Shown piece after piece: positions 44,327-56,225 of a stretch of DNA of 64,000 bases. Under the pieces are notes generated by a model. It was not told the DNA's origin. It saw only the letters and a program-made list of their open reading frames with translations, and ran no database searches. Position 1 is the stretch's first letter; each line of letters opens with the position of its first letter. Source of the stretch: Conus ventricosus (Eukaryota > Mollusca > Gastropoda > Neogastropoda > Conidae); assembly GCA_018398815.1 (NCBI GenBank), contig CM031614.1:50471615-50535614 (forward strand), written 5' to 3'. Made by a program: the position numbers and the translations under genes.

Positions 44327-44430
44327 GGCCAGTGCAGTGGCGGGATTCACCCTAGCTGGGCTACCGTCTCACAAACAGGATATATAAACAAAGCGTATAT
44401 CCACTGAAGGCATTGACAGTTTCTCTCCTC

Positions 44431-44463
<33 letters not shown>

Positions 44464-45221
44464 CTGCGCGACAGTCATGTCCTTTTATGAAACAACCTTC
44501 GCTGTCTATAGTTTCACCTGCAGCCGAATACATTAAAACAGAGAAGTAAACAGTGGCGGTGAGGGGGCGGCTAGAATTCCGCGCATTCGCTAGTCCTTCA
44601 CTGAAGACCCAGCAAGACCGACTCTGAGGTTGATGAAGATGTGTTCGTTACTGTTGAGATCAAACCTGTTCAGCTCTCTTTGTATTTACAATGCGTGGAG
44701 CAACTATTTATAATTTTAAAAAAAATCGACACAAAACTACCCCCACCCTCTTCTTCCAACCAAGTCATTCGACCCCACCACCCCACCAGCCCCAGCGTCA
44801 TGCTATCGATCTGACCTGATAAGCTGTAGAGCTTATACCGATAACAGCTTTCAACTCCATAAAATTATGTCGTACCTCTTGATCGCCAACAGATGGTGTG
44901 GACTGACTATTTGAATTTATCAGAAAATCATTAAATCAATCCCTCGACACTTCATACATTTGTAATACTCAGGTCTAGTTTGATAGTTAGTCGGACTGAG
45001 CCTTCTATGTTGCGCGCTGCTCTCCTAGCAACCTGATCTGCCCAGTCGTGGAATTATCTGATTCGTCATGAAATAATCACATAGAATATATTTCGAATAA
45101 AGCTAGGACAGGTCTAAATTTTCTTAAAGTCATAACTAAACAACACTAAGCACAAGACACCAAGGCATTTATATCTCTTGCTAATTTTCTTGTGTATTCA
45201 AGGCTGACCTATGCCCAAGAA
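44327..45221. other. Spacer without recognised feature
   Basis: It contains a short (AG)n at 44436-44461. No coding signal is seen. Confidence 0.5.
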
Positions 45222-45246
45222 TTTTTTTTTTTTTTTTTTTTTTTTT
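45222..45246 (+). repeat. Poly-T tract
   Basis: Twenty-five T residues at the 5' limit of the recognisable LINE fragment. Confidence 0.9.
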
Positions 45247-46045
45247 AGCGATCCACAGCAGTTGTTACAAAATCTCCAAAGTATAGATTGTAAAGCATAT
45301 AAACTCGCTCTTGGTGTACCCACGCACACATCAACTTTAGGAACCTATAGAGAAGCAAGAATTTTACCTCTTGATGAACAGAGAAAACATTCCGCTACAA
45401 AACTTGTCGTAAAAGATTCTGTTTTTAACACCTTTTCTGCAACTGAAGTTACTTTAAGTTCAAAACAGATTTTGCAAAAAGAAGTAAAACAATACAATCG
45501 TTAACATCCATAATACATTTGCTTCTGACATAATAAGTTCAACAAAATTAAGTGAAAACGATTGCAGTTTTACCTTCCTTTTCGCCAGTTCCAGCATGGG
45601 AACAGTATAAACCAGTGTTCGGTATTGACCACACAAGTTTATCCAAAGAACTGCCTTTCCAACACGTTAAAGACTCAGCACATTCTCACGTAGAAAATCA
45701 CTATGTACTAAAGATATACACGGATGGATCTGTTCTCGAGACAGCCAACGCAGGTGCAGCTTGTGCGATTCCTTCATTAAAGATAGAAAATCGTTATCAC
45801 ATGGGTAGACATTGGATTTTTACTGATGAATTACTGGCCATACTTACAGCCTTACATTATCTTGCAGACCCGATAAATGTTTGTAAACTAATACTTTGTG
45901 CAGACTCCAAATCTGTCTTATATGCCCTTAGGTTCCTAAATATATAGACGATTAGAAATGATTACAGAAATACAGCATTTAACTCACCAGCTGTCGTCTA
46001 TTAAAGGAATTAGTACCACCTTATGTTGCACTGCAGATATTTTCG

Positions 46046-46052
<7 letters not shown>
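45247..46052 (+). pseudogene. LINE fragment with RNase H domain
   Basis: The first frame reads AYKLALGVPTHTSTLGTYRE and LPLDEQRKHSATKLVVKD, then stops. The second (from 45552) reads SPVPAWEQYKP and an RNase H domain with YTDGSV (first Asp), TDELLAILTALHYL (Glu) and LCADSKSVLYALRF (second Asp). The three acidic residues are present. It stops before the final RNase H helix and ends at a GT microsatellite. At least two stops interrupt it. Confidence 0.8.

Positions 46053-46090
<38 letters not shown>
46051..46090 (+). repeat. (GT)n microsatellite
   Basis: Pure GT, directly abutting the LINE fragment. Confidence 0.95.
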
Positions 46091-46092
<2 letters not shown>

Positions 46093-46328
46093 GCTGTGAT
46101 TAATGTTTCTTGCCCAGCAGACCGCCAAGGGCCATTTCGGGACAGTCACCTCGTCACAGCCTGATATATAAAGAAAAAAAGACGTTCCTCGTGGTTCTCG
46201 TGAATGGAACAGTTGAAACGATTCTCCGGTTTCCAGCATCCTGAGGCTCTCCAGACATGTCATCCCGCTAAACACCAACGCAGCTCAACAAGTCATACTT
46301 AAATTATCCGTTTCGTGGAGGAGCGAAA

Positions 46329-46366
<38 letters not shown>

Positions 46367-47076
46367 AACGTTACGTTAGTCTGCCAGAAAACCCTGTAAC
46401 AATATTTACAGAATTCACGTAAAAACCGTCATGCTACGAAAAAATGAATGGCGCACTCGTCTTTTCCCCCTAAATTCCGTTTCCCTACCGTCGATCTTGG
46501 CAGGGTCAACCATTTCCGCCGGTTAAGTCGTACATTTTGTCATTTCACCTACGGATCGGATTCATTTCGCCTGTTACAAAGTCTCGACATTTTCTTAAGT
46601 CGATACTCGATGAAAGTTAAAGCTGTGTCTGAAACATGTACTTAAGATTTGTTTGAATAATGGTTTTTTTTTTCTTTTTTAATAAATGCTATTTATTTGC
46701 TGTTTATTCATTTATTTTAGGGGATGAGATGTTGTGCTCGGTAGTATATTTTGATAGCCCGTTTTCATCTGTCTCTCCTGCGTAGAGCTTGTGCCGTAAA
46801 TTATTTTCCTTCTCCGAAAGGACAATCGGGTTTTCTTCGTAGTTTACCTGATGGGTTTTTTCTTTTTTTTCAACGTTCGTACTCAACGGCGTGAACCTCA
46901 GAATTAATAGCGTTTTCTCCAATCGAAACGTGGCGAGTAGTGATGGCTTAATTTTACATGAATACATCCCCGGAGGCTAAGAACGTCACTTGTTCGATCG
47001 AACTGGCTTCTGAACACTTACCCCGTCCACACACACACACACACCACACACGCACGCACGCACGCACATACGCACG

Positions 47077-47115
<39 letters not shown>

Positions 47116-47793
47116 ATAAATTCTGGACGTAACGATAAGATTACAGCTAAACTGTTATAAGCTGAATCAGACTTGGGCAAAAGGAAGGGCACCCTCCCAC
47201 CCACCTGACAGACGACGTTCGGAAAATACTTGCAACAAGGAGGGCAAGAATTGCTTTTTCAGCACTGCATGAATAATCCAATTGAACTCTTTGCCATGTT
47301 AGTTTAAACTCATGTTTATAGTTTATAGGAGAGCAGCGTTTTTATTTATGTATTTATTTATTTATTTATTTATTTTTATTTTATTTCATTTCTTTTAAAG
47401 GCGCGGGGGGGGGGGGGGGGGGGGGGGAGAAACTGGAAAGGTGGTGATAGCAATGTATTAAACCATTCACCAAACGCCTGTGAAAAACATCGAAAAGTCA
47501 GGGAACATTGCCTTTTACAACTCTGCTTCTCTGCGCAGCTTTCCTTATAAATGTTGAACCGGTAATTACCGATATCGGGTATCATGTACGTTCTCTCGTC
47601 ATGTTTGAGCGTTCTCCGTAATTTGGCGTTCTCACGACCCAGCAACTTCAAGTGAAGATTATGGACAGAAAGGAATCCAGGACACTTTGTCTTGGGGATA
47701 TGAAAGCCAAATCTCCTGCAGGCAACTTGTCCTTGGAATTTGGCCCGAACGTTTAAAGAGAAAGAAAGAGAAGAGAGATAGAGAGCGAGAGAG

Positions 47794-47835
<42 letters not shown>

Positions 47836-48283
47836 TGTCAAAAGAAAATCTTCCAATGTGCAGCAAAAAATGTCATTAATTTGGTGCCAGTCGCATTCGA
47901 AGTCTATAAAAAAAAAAAAATAAAAAAAAGAAAGGGAAAAAAACCCCATCAAAAAACGTTTTGCTGCCAACTGCCCCTCAACCACCTAACCAGTTGATGG
48001 AAAGAAGTCGTTCGTCGTGATAAGCAGCAAGGAATTTTTACACAAATAGCAAGACTGACATAAAACAAGTCTTCTGACGGATTTACTGGTAGGTGGAGCT
48101 ATCATGATAAATAATGCTTACCGAGATGTCATTATTTTTTTGTGTGCTAATCCCTCTCCATTCTCCCTTCATCTCTCCCTCACAAGAAAGCTTTGCGCGA
48201 AATTCGAACACTGGCAATCATTCTCCATTCCACTCCTCCCCATCAACAAAACGAAATTGCTTTGACTTTCAACCAAAAAACAA
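46091..48283. other. Spacer with several simple repeats
   Basis: G tract 46329-46365, CA tracts 47029-47112, (TTTA)n 47343-47395, G tract 47405-47427 and (GA)n 47770-47835. A 91-codon minus frame at 47376-47651 has four cysteines in its centre but no splice or family support. Nothing else is recognised. Confidence 0.5.
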
Positions 48284-49283
48284 NNNNNNNNNNNNNNNNN
48301 NNNNNNNNNNNNNNNNNNNNNNNNNNNNNNNNNNNNNNNNNNNNNNNNNNNNNNNNNNNNNNNNNNNNNNNNNNNNNNNNNNNNNNNNNNNNNNNNNNNN
48401 NNNNNNNNNNNNNNNNNNNNNNNNNNNNNNNNNNNNNNNNNNNNNNNNNNNNNNNNNNNNNNNNNNNNNNNNNNNNNNNNNNNNNNNNNNNNNNNNNNNN
48501 NNNNNNNNNNNNNNNNNNNNNNNNNNNNNNNNNNNNNNNNNNNNNNNNNNNNNNNNNNNNNNNNNNNNNNNNNNNNNNNNNNNNNNNNNNNNNNNNNNNN
48601 NNNNNNNNNNNNNNNNNNNNNNNNNNNNNNNNNNNNNNNNNNNNNNNNNNNNNNNNNNNNNNNNNNNNNNNNNNNNNNNNNNNNNNNNNNNNNNNNNNNN
48701 NNNNNNNNNNNNNNNNNNNNNNNNNNNNNNNNNNNNNNNNNNNNNNNNNNNNNNNNNNNNNNNNNNNNNNNNNNNNNNNNNNNNNNNNNNNNNNNNNNNN
48801 NNNNNNNNNNNNNNNNNNNNNNNNNNNNNNNNNNNNNNNNNNNNNNNNNNNNNNNNNNNNNNNNNNNNNNNNNNNNNNNNNNNNNNNNNNNNNNNNNNNN
48901 NNNNNNNNNNNNNNNNNNNNNNNNNNNNNNNNNNNNNNNNNNNNNNNNNNNNNNNNNNNNNNNNNNNNNNNNNNNNNNNNNNNNNNNNNNNNNNNNNNNN
49001 NNNNNNNNNNNNNNNNNNNNNNNNNNNNNNNNNNNNNNNNNNNNNNNNNNNNNNNNNNNNNNNNNNNNNNNNNNNNNNNNNNNNNNNNNNNNNNNNNNNN
49101 NNNNNNNNNNNNNNNNNNNNNNNNNNNNNNNNNNNNNNNNNNNNNNNNNNNNNNNNNNNNNNNNNNNNNNNNNNNNNNNNNNNNNNNNNNNNNNNNNNNN
49201 NNNNNNNNNNNNNNNNNNNNNNNNNNNNNNNNNNNNNNNNNNNNNNNNNNNNNNNNNNNNNNNNNNNNNNNNNNNNNNNNNNN
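48284..49283. other. Assembly gap, 1,000 N
   Basis: Exactly 1,000 undetermined bases, a conventional gap size, so the true distance is unknown. Frames drawn across it are meaningless. Confidence 1.
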
Positions 49284-50063
49284 GATCCATTCCCACTGCA
49301 GATTCCCATGCCCTCCAAATCTTAGGACGAAATCGTCAAAACCCATTGTTTCCTTCCCGACGATGGCGTATGGCTTCTACTGGCGAATAAAAACAAACGG
49401 TCACACACAAAACCTTTACTCCTTGGTTGGGTACATGGGATTAATACTCGTCTGTCCATATAGGGAGTGTCGCATGAGTATCAGCCTGAGTAGCGAAGAA
49501 AAAAAAGCCCTTGTTCCTAGCACATGTGACATTGTGTTTAAAACGAAACTTTAGAACGCAATCAAATCTCACTCATATTCCATCCTTGAACTTGCCGTAA
49601 GTGTCTGTTGGACACTCCCGCGCGCACAACGACACGCCACCGCACACACCTGTTTGACCCCCAAATTCGTGATTGTAAATTTTTTTTAGCGATATTAGCG
49701 CGTATAATCGTTTCGCCGCATCTTTCTGACAAGGTAAAGACCGCGCTGGGAAATGTCTTCTTTCTGCTTTTGACCGAAACGGTAGTAGCAGACGAAACTT
49801 CGCGTTTATAATGTTCTTTCTACGATTTTTTTTTCCTGTAATTTTTTTTTTTTTTTTTTTTTTTGGGGGGGGGGCGTAATTTCCCGTAATTTAGATTTCA
49901 TTTGTTTCCCGTTAAAAATTACGCTCCAAATAATAGGGTTAGGTCCTGCACACCACGCGACAGATTTGTGTCGTCTCCTCATCTGAAATTTCAGATAATT
50001 TTCGAGACAAAAAATTAAATCGTCAACTGGTCGCTCATCTCACCTCCACAGAGAATTACTCAC
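49284..50063. other. Spacer without recognised feature
   Basis: A T run and a short G run lie at about 49839-49873. No exon or element is recognised. Confidence 0.4.
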
Positions 50064-50222
50064 ACGCAGAAATTGTCTCCGTCGGAGAATAACCATCCAT
50101 ACATTTAATTTCTTCTCTTGGCACTCGGCGTTTGGACACCACAGTCTACGAAGTTCTCGCAGTCTGCGTCCACTTGGTTCCCTTGACACAAACCACACAC
50201 GGGCGGTGAACTTTTTTGAACG
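50064..50222 (-). pseudogene. Cysteine-rich exon N, doubtful
   Basis: The acceptor is GTATTTGCAG and the donor GTGAGT (complement of 50058-50063). The length of 159 bp is compatible with phase 1-1, but the frame shifts inside: CVVCVKGTK in one frame, VDADCENFVDC in the next and KCMDGYSPTETISAC in the third. The pieces resemble one cysteine-rich module with paired indels. It is either a damaged exon or a chance assembly of cysteine codons. Confidence 0.35.
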
Positions 50223-51487
50223 CTGCAAATACAATTTGCATGCAGGTGAAGACTAGTAGGGGAGCAGGAGGAAAGAGCAGGTCCGTTCAGACCTCTCTTC
50301 CTTCGCCAAAGAGAACACCAAAAAAAAAAAAAGTCTATGCTCAATCGAGATCTTTTGAAATGCATCCGTTTCCCGGTTTTGGGTCATTGTGTTTTGTACT
50401 CGAGTCAGGTGTCAAAAGAGTTCAAAACTTGGGATAACTACTAGGTCTTGGGACAGACCCCTCGTGCAAGAGCATGCTCACACCGCGTGTTTATGTTCAC
50501 GCGTGTGTAAGCAAGGCAGAATGTCTGTGTGCGATTGAGGAAGCGTGTGCCTGCGTGTGTCGAGCAAAGCTGTCATGGTGTGTTCATTGCGTTCACTAAG
50601 ATCGGTAGGAGGGACAACACTGGAAGTCTGGTGTTCATACGTTTTAATCATCTTTTTACTCACTTTGAACTATATACTTAATTTTTTTTTTAACTTCAGA
50701 TTAAAAAATAAAAAACATTACCACACGCGTTTCTCCATCCTTGTTCTCGAAGGCCGTTTCTATGCAGGCAATTTGCTCTCTGTACATTCGGGTTTTCTCC
50801 ACACGGGTGTTGGGTCGCAGTTTTTGCCAGGTACTTACTAGAAAAACACAGACACGCGCGCGCGCGCGCGCGCACACAACACACCAACCACACACGCGCA
50901 CGCCAACCACCACCATGACGCGGCGCACACCCACTTTCACGTTAAAAGAAAAGCAAGCATAGGATCTTCCGAGGCGCTCAGTCTTTGCCAGAAGCAAACA
51001 TGTTTTTTTTTATAACAAAGCCGATGCAAAGATGCACCAAAAACATGCGCGGGCGACACACACTCGGGCACCGACACAAGACTTTGTTAAAACCCGGCGA
51101 CATAGGGACGGGGTGAGGGCAGGCTGCCGTCATCCCAAGTTTGGAAGGAAAGTCGGGCGAGGAGGGTGGCGCTTTTGGAAAAAAACAACCAACACACAAA
51201 TGTAGGTCAACACAAAACACTGAGGCCACCAACCCGAGGCGCGGGCGCCGTCCTATTCTGTCAACTAATTTGCTGCAGCACCCTGTTTACAGAAAAAAAG
51301 TGGATGTAATAAACGGGGGACGGTGCGGCAGGGGAATGGGGGGTGGGGGGGGGGGGGGGGGGGGGTGTTGAGGGTGGCGAGGTAGGGCTTGGGAAATGCT
51401 GCAGGTTTTTCCAACCAAAATCAAGGGAATGACCGTCAAGTAGAAGCTTAGAGATGATATTATACCTCCACCCCATCAGATCTCCCG
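50223..51487. other. Spacer with CG/CA and poly-G repeats
   Basis: (CG)n/(CA)n near 50855-50900 and a G tract at 51341-51365. No gene is recognised. Confidence 0.4.
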
Positions 51488-51782
51488 ATCTATTAAAAAC
51501 TTTATAACACTAATATACTCTTCTCTATAAAATCCCACCCCCCACTTTAATCAACACATCTTTATTCCAACCCAATAAAACAACCAATAAAACTTCAAAT
51601 ATATATCACACTACCCCCTACCTAATTATACCTAACCATACCCATTACCATAACAAACCCCAAAAAACCCTACAAAAAACCCCCCCCACCCCCAAAAAAA
51701 AAAACAAAATACCCTAGTACCCACCCCCCCCACCCTCCCCCCCCCCCCCATTAAACCTATTATCCTCCTCCACCCCCCATTC
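51488..51782 (+). other. G-depleted, strand-asymmetric tract
   Basis: Across 295 bases only one G occurs (51717), while A, C and T are all common. The flanks on both sides have normal G content. The tract ends with C runs at about 51681 and 51741. Confidence 0.9.
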
Positions 51783-51875
51783 GGATATTTTTGAGACTTA
51801 CCTCGCAAGAGCCCAAAAGGCATATTTACTGAAACGCATGAAAAATTATAATTTAAAATTAAGGCGCGCGCTAAA

Positions 51876-51878
<3 letters not shown>

Positions 51879-51916
<38 letters not shown>

Positions 51917-51945
51917 AACACACTGCACAAACACACACACACACC
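51879..51945 (+). repeat. (CA)n microsatellite
   Basis: Two CA blocks separated by AAACAAACACACTG. Confidence 0.95.
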
Positions 51946-52009
51946 GCCCGGAAAGAAAAACAAACCTCACAGGAGCGCTTTCAACACCAGCCAAAACAAC
52001 GCGCACAGT

Positions 52010-52640
52010 GGTAAGTGGATATTGTTATGCAGATTCCAGGAAAAGATGTGTCTTTAGTTTTAAAGTCTCTAAAGAGTCCGTGTTTCGACAAACGAAAGGG
52101 AGACTATTCCACTGACCAGGTGACTGTAAGAGAAAGATCGTTGGCTTGAAAGTTTTCAGGGAGCGGAGGGCCAGGACAAGAGACAGAATCGGTGGCATGC
52201 GGTTGAGAAGCGAGACGGACCATAGAGAAGGAGGGCTGAGAGGTAGGGAGCCAGATTATCTCAGCGATTTGAAAACCAGGAGAACTTAAGTCAATGAGAG
52301 ATGATTGGGACGCCAGTGTAAGGATGACTGAATTGGTGTACGTGATCAGATCTAGAGGAGCGGGAGATCAGAGGGCGGATTGTTCTGAACTTTTTGAAGT
52401 TTAGTGATGAGCGTTAAGGGAATCCGGAAAGGAGGGAGTTACAATAGTCGAGCCGAGACGAAAAAGCACAGATTAGAGGCTTCAGAGCATTTTGATAGCA
52501 AGGAAGCAGCAAACTGAGCTGATTCTACGAAGTTCAAGGTAGCAGACTTGCTCAATTAGAGATATGTTGTTTGAAGGAGTTTTGTGCCGTGTAACGCCGA
52601 TGTTATGAACAGACACGTTAGATTTATGTCGTTTCCATCA
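52010..52640 (-). pseudogene. LINE 3' fragment (reverse transcriptase C-terminal region)
   Basis: On the minus strand LDYCNSLLSGFP (about 52425-52460) is followed, in shifted frames, by SRSSRSDHV (about 52345-52370), an APYLSALL-like segment (about 52235-52258) and a final FRDFKTKDTSF. This order of LDYCNSLL, SRSDHV, YLSxLL and FKxxLKTHLF words is the signature of a large CR1/L2/jockey-type LINE group. Heavily decayed. Confidence 0.7.
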
Positions 52641-53036
52641 ATTTATAGAACTAGGGAGAGAATAATAGATTCTTATTGTGTTTTTGAGCAATGAGAATTC
52701 ATTTCGTGTTTTGTCTGCCGTTAATTTGTTTGTTATTGTGCATCAATGATTTTAATATCGGTAATGCATGACATGAGAAGAGATCATTTCATGAAGCGAT
52801 GAGATGGTGCCGCCCTTTTGCCTACCATCTTGTTGGCGTTACCTACGCCTTCCCCGGGGAAGAAATGCCACAGACCAGCCACATCGTAGGTAAGAGAGAG
52901 GGAGGATCATCAAAGAAGCCACTGGACAAAACCACCCCCCCCCCCCCCCCCCCCCCCCCCCACCTCGCCTCCTCCGCTGCCTCTTTTCTTTTGGCTGCTT
53001 AGGAAAGAAGACACCAAAAACAATAGCCAAAATTAC
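52641..53036. other. Spacer with poly-C tract
   Basis: C tract at 52936-52962. No other feature is recognised. Confidence 0.4.
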
Positions 53037-53160
53037 CACATTTTTTCATGTCGTAGGAAGGCAAGAAGTCGGTCTTGCACGCGCACTTGTCGGAGGAGCA
53101 GTCGGCTTTGTCGCGATGCAGACTTTTCGGCGCTCCGCAGGCATCTCCGGATCTTTTCTC
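53037..53160 (-). CDS. Cysteine-rich exon M
   Basis: The acceptor is GTAGTTGCAG and the donor GTAATT (complement of 53031-53036). It reads EKRSGDACGAPKSLHRDK, then gives the pattern C-x12-C-x4-C-x-C-x12-C, ending KKC. The last four cysteines have the same spacing as in exon J. Counting from the acceptor the frame opens in phase 0 and closes in phase 1, so one base at the 5' side is out of step with the other exons (a mis-called base or a different acceptor). No second copy is seen. Confidence 0.5.
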
Positions 53161-53477
53161 CTGCAACTACAAGGGTGTGACCGAGACTGATGGTTTTGTC
53201 ACCATTTGATGGGGATTCAGGGGCGCGGCAGGAGGTCCAGGTCCAAACGCTGCCCCACGTCTCAACCACAGGGAAACGTGACTCTTAAAAGGAGGCCTTA
53301 TCGGGCACATGTCAACACACCACACTGCGCGCTCGACACGCAGACACACACACCGGCAATCGTCTTCACGGAAACCGAAGCACTGTTAAACTAAAAACGC
53401 GTCAAGCAGACCGCGTTTACATACAAACGTACACTTGGGGGTGAGGGTGTGTTGGGGAACTCAAACTGCTCTTTCTA

Positions 53478-53645
53478 TTCGTGCGTAGTGTGTGCGCGTG
53501 TGCGCGTAGTGTGGCGCGCGCGCGCCGTTATCGTCTCATTGTGAGTGCGACGTGTGTGCGCGTGCTTGCGCCGCGCGCGCGTGTGTGAGCGTGTGATGTG
53601 CGCGTTGTTGTGGCGTGCTTGCGCGCGCCGTTGTGTGCGTTGGGC
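53478..53645 (+). repeat. (CG)n/(TG)n microsatellite
   Basis: Alternating pyrimidine-purine CG and TG words, a sequence type prone to Z-DNA. Confidence 0.9.
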
Positions 53646-54370
53646 GATATTCAATTATTACCCCCCCCCCTTTTTTTTTTTAAAACTCCCGTTCTTAAGC
53701 ATCTGCGTCACTTTCAGTATGCATGTCTCCATGCGTTCATTCAAGTGTACAATGCCAGAATCGTCTCCTCCCAACGAAACGCTGCCGCTCGCCTTCCAAA
53801 CAGTTTGTAGCGTTTTCTTTTTCCATCAAAGGTTCAAATGAATTTGATCAGAAAGGTTATAGAAAGCCACGAATTTAACAAAAATGTTAGGACACGTTTA
53901 CTACTTAAACGGATCGTTTCAAGGAGAGACGAGAGAGAGAGTGCGAGAGAAGCACGCTTCAAAGAAACGTTATCGTGTGAAGTTTTCGAACGGGGGGGGG
54001 GGGGGGGGGGGGGAGGGGTGTACACCGGATCCCCATTCACAGCGGCATACCGACTGCTCCATGCGCGCCGGCAGTCTACAGCAGCAGTCAACCAAGGCAA
54101 CAGGCCAAAGGAGAACCGCACCGCAGCCGGACTGTTTCAGCGGTGTAGAGTGCGTCGCCTGTTTCTGATCAACACACTGCCAGTACGCACCTGTCATAAA
54201 CTAACTTCGTCATGTCCCCCCACTTCCCCCTTCACGGGAACCCGATAACCAGCGAAGGAAAGGGTATCACTAGCGGCGTGTCCTTGGGGTGTGTGGGTTG
54301 GTGGCACTGGCAACTGCACGCTACTACTTTCTGGTCTGTCGACGGGCGAGGAATATGACAGACAACTTAC
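53646..54370. other. Spacer with poly-G tract
   Basis: C/T runs at 53660-53681 and a G tract at 53992-54013. The end (54278-54340) is the start of module A sequence. Confidence 0.45.
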
Positions 54371-54493
54371 GGCACTTGGTTTTGTCCGTCGTGTGCCAGG
54401 TTGGGGACAGTGCTAGTTAATGTTGGGTGTTCCCCTCACAGGTGGCGCCGGTGAGGGATTCAGTAGCGTCAGGCATTCCTCCCGCGGACTTCA
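54371..54493 (-). pseudogene. Cysteine-rich exon A3, degenerate copy
   Basis: Donor GTAAGT (complement of 54365-54370) and acceptor GGTACCAG are preserved. The word GCCACCTGTGAGGGG is intact, but the first cysteine region and the last C-x-C are changed. The distance from the conserved TGT to the donor is a multiple of three, as in A1 and A2. Confidence 0.45.
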
Positions 54494-54499
54494 CTGGTA

Positions 54500-55400
54500 C
54501 CACAAAAAAAAAAAATTAATTTTAAAACAAAAACAAAGAAAAAACGTTGTCAAAGAATGGATTTCTAAAAGATTGCTGAATTTTCCATTAAAACCACACC
54601 AATCAGCACTACTCAAATATCACCCTCAACTCCCCCCAACAAAAATAAAAAAAAAAACCCAAAAAACCCCAAAGTTTGGCACTAACTTCTGCCGCTTCCT
54701 TTCGTTCACTCTAGTCGCAGTCTTTTTTTTTCAACAATCCCTTCCTTTGTGCTAGCCTCTCTGTACGCCACGCCACTACGTCTCACTCGTTTCATAGCGA
54801 TTTTTTTTTTTTTTTTTTTGGGGGGGGGGGGGGGAGGGGGGGTAGATCTGACGAAAACCGACAGCAGAATTGTGGCTCCAACAACACGTACGTTTGAATC
54901 ACAGAGGATACTACAAGTCGGGTTAAAAATTCTGCTCCCCTGGTGAAATAACATGCACGGCCATAATGCCAAAGATATACTTCGACACGGATTCGCTTGC
55001 AGAAATGAACAGAGCTCACAACAAAGGAGACGCCCCTCCCACTAATGCTTTCCCCACCCCAAATACCTTGTATCCGTACCTCTACACAAAACTGGCACAC
55101 GAACGAAGACGGAATGACGCATTTATGCTGTCTGGCACGCCTCTTCTTCCATTCAATATAATCATGCACACGGACGATCCGTGACAGATACTTGGAAACC
55201 TCAGTTGTTGGACTGGTCGGAAAAGAAATCTAACCGATGCAGCTAAACACTCTACACAACGCCCAAGGCCATTAACCAAAAAATAGATGCTGCTTGCGTC
55301 AAGAAATCGCCCCCAGCACAAATAACACTCCAACAGGACATCCCGCAAAAAAAGGAGTTCCAAGCTAGCCTTTATAATAGCCTGTACTTTAGCGGAACAC
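54500..55400. repeat. Modules B-C, copy 3
   Basis: Aligns with 17800-18830 and 26480-27455. A T/G run lies at 54801-54832. Confidence 0.75.
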
Positions 55401-55403
55401 TAA

Positions 55404-55530
55404 GGTCGGCTGGACTGGTCAGTCACTGGTTAACCAGGTTGGTCGTCCTGGACTGGTCCAGTAACGCGGCACTTAACCAGTCGTCGCTTTGGTCTGTTAC
55501 AGGTTATCCATGTCGTCACCCCAGGACAAG
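55404..55530 (+). repeat. Module D array, short copy
   Basis: Only about three units (GGACTGGTCAGTCACTGGTTAA and variants), against ten or more at other loci. Confidence 0.8.
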
Positions 55531-56225
55531 CCGTACCGCATTCGTCGTACCCAGTAACAAAGTGTGGCCGGCACGCGTCACATGCTCACATCTATTGACC
55601 ATGCAGACTCGGTGACACTTCGTTTGAGGTTGGTCGCATGTGATCATTTCGTGTTGCATGGGAGGTGTGGTCTTTTTACAGTGACAGATCCCGTTTGTGG
55701 GGTTTCAAAGTAGCGTCTACTTAACCTTTTTTTGTGGGGAGGGGGGGAGGGGTTATCTGTGGGAGAAATATGCTACGTCCTTTATCTTTTATCCAAATAT
55801 TTTCGGGTTATTTGGGCGTGGGGGGTGGGGTGGGGAGATGGGGGAGGAAAGAGAGCGGGGTGGAGGTGGGGGGTTGTTCAACAAAAGGAGACGCTACTTT
55901 ACCTCCACAACATGTAGCTAATACAAAGGAAAAATGTTTTAGAGTATACGAAACAGGCTTCAAGTTATGGGAACCTCCCTTCGCCCTTTTCTATCGGTTG
56001 ATCGTGCAAATGCCAAGTTTTGTGACTTCCCGGTCGGTTACATGCTCAAGAGTCATCCGACGTGTCTGAACTGTGCTGGACGGGCGTCACTTTCGTCTCC
56101 GTACGTCCGAGTCCAGGACCAAGAGGTTCAGAGCTGGTTTTCCCTAACCGCGGCGCGCCTTTCATCAGCAGGCTGTGTCATTCATCCAGGAGCACCCTTC
56201 TTTACACAGAAGTCGTGGGCTCTTT
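55520..56225. repeat. Modules E-F, copy 3
   Basis: Same order as 19262-19905: GGACAAGCCG, CACATGCTCA, ACAACATGTAGCTAATACAA, CAAGTTTTGTGACTTCC. Confidence 0.8.

Noticed and set aside
47376..47651. 91-codon minus frame with a cysteine cluster as another exon of the cysteine-rich gene
   Set aside because: Cysteine spacing does not match the other modules, no good acceptor and donor flank it, and it enters a poly-C stretch.
48114..49554. Long frames of 350-450 codons
   Set aside because: They are created by 1,000 N bases.
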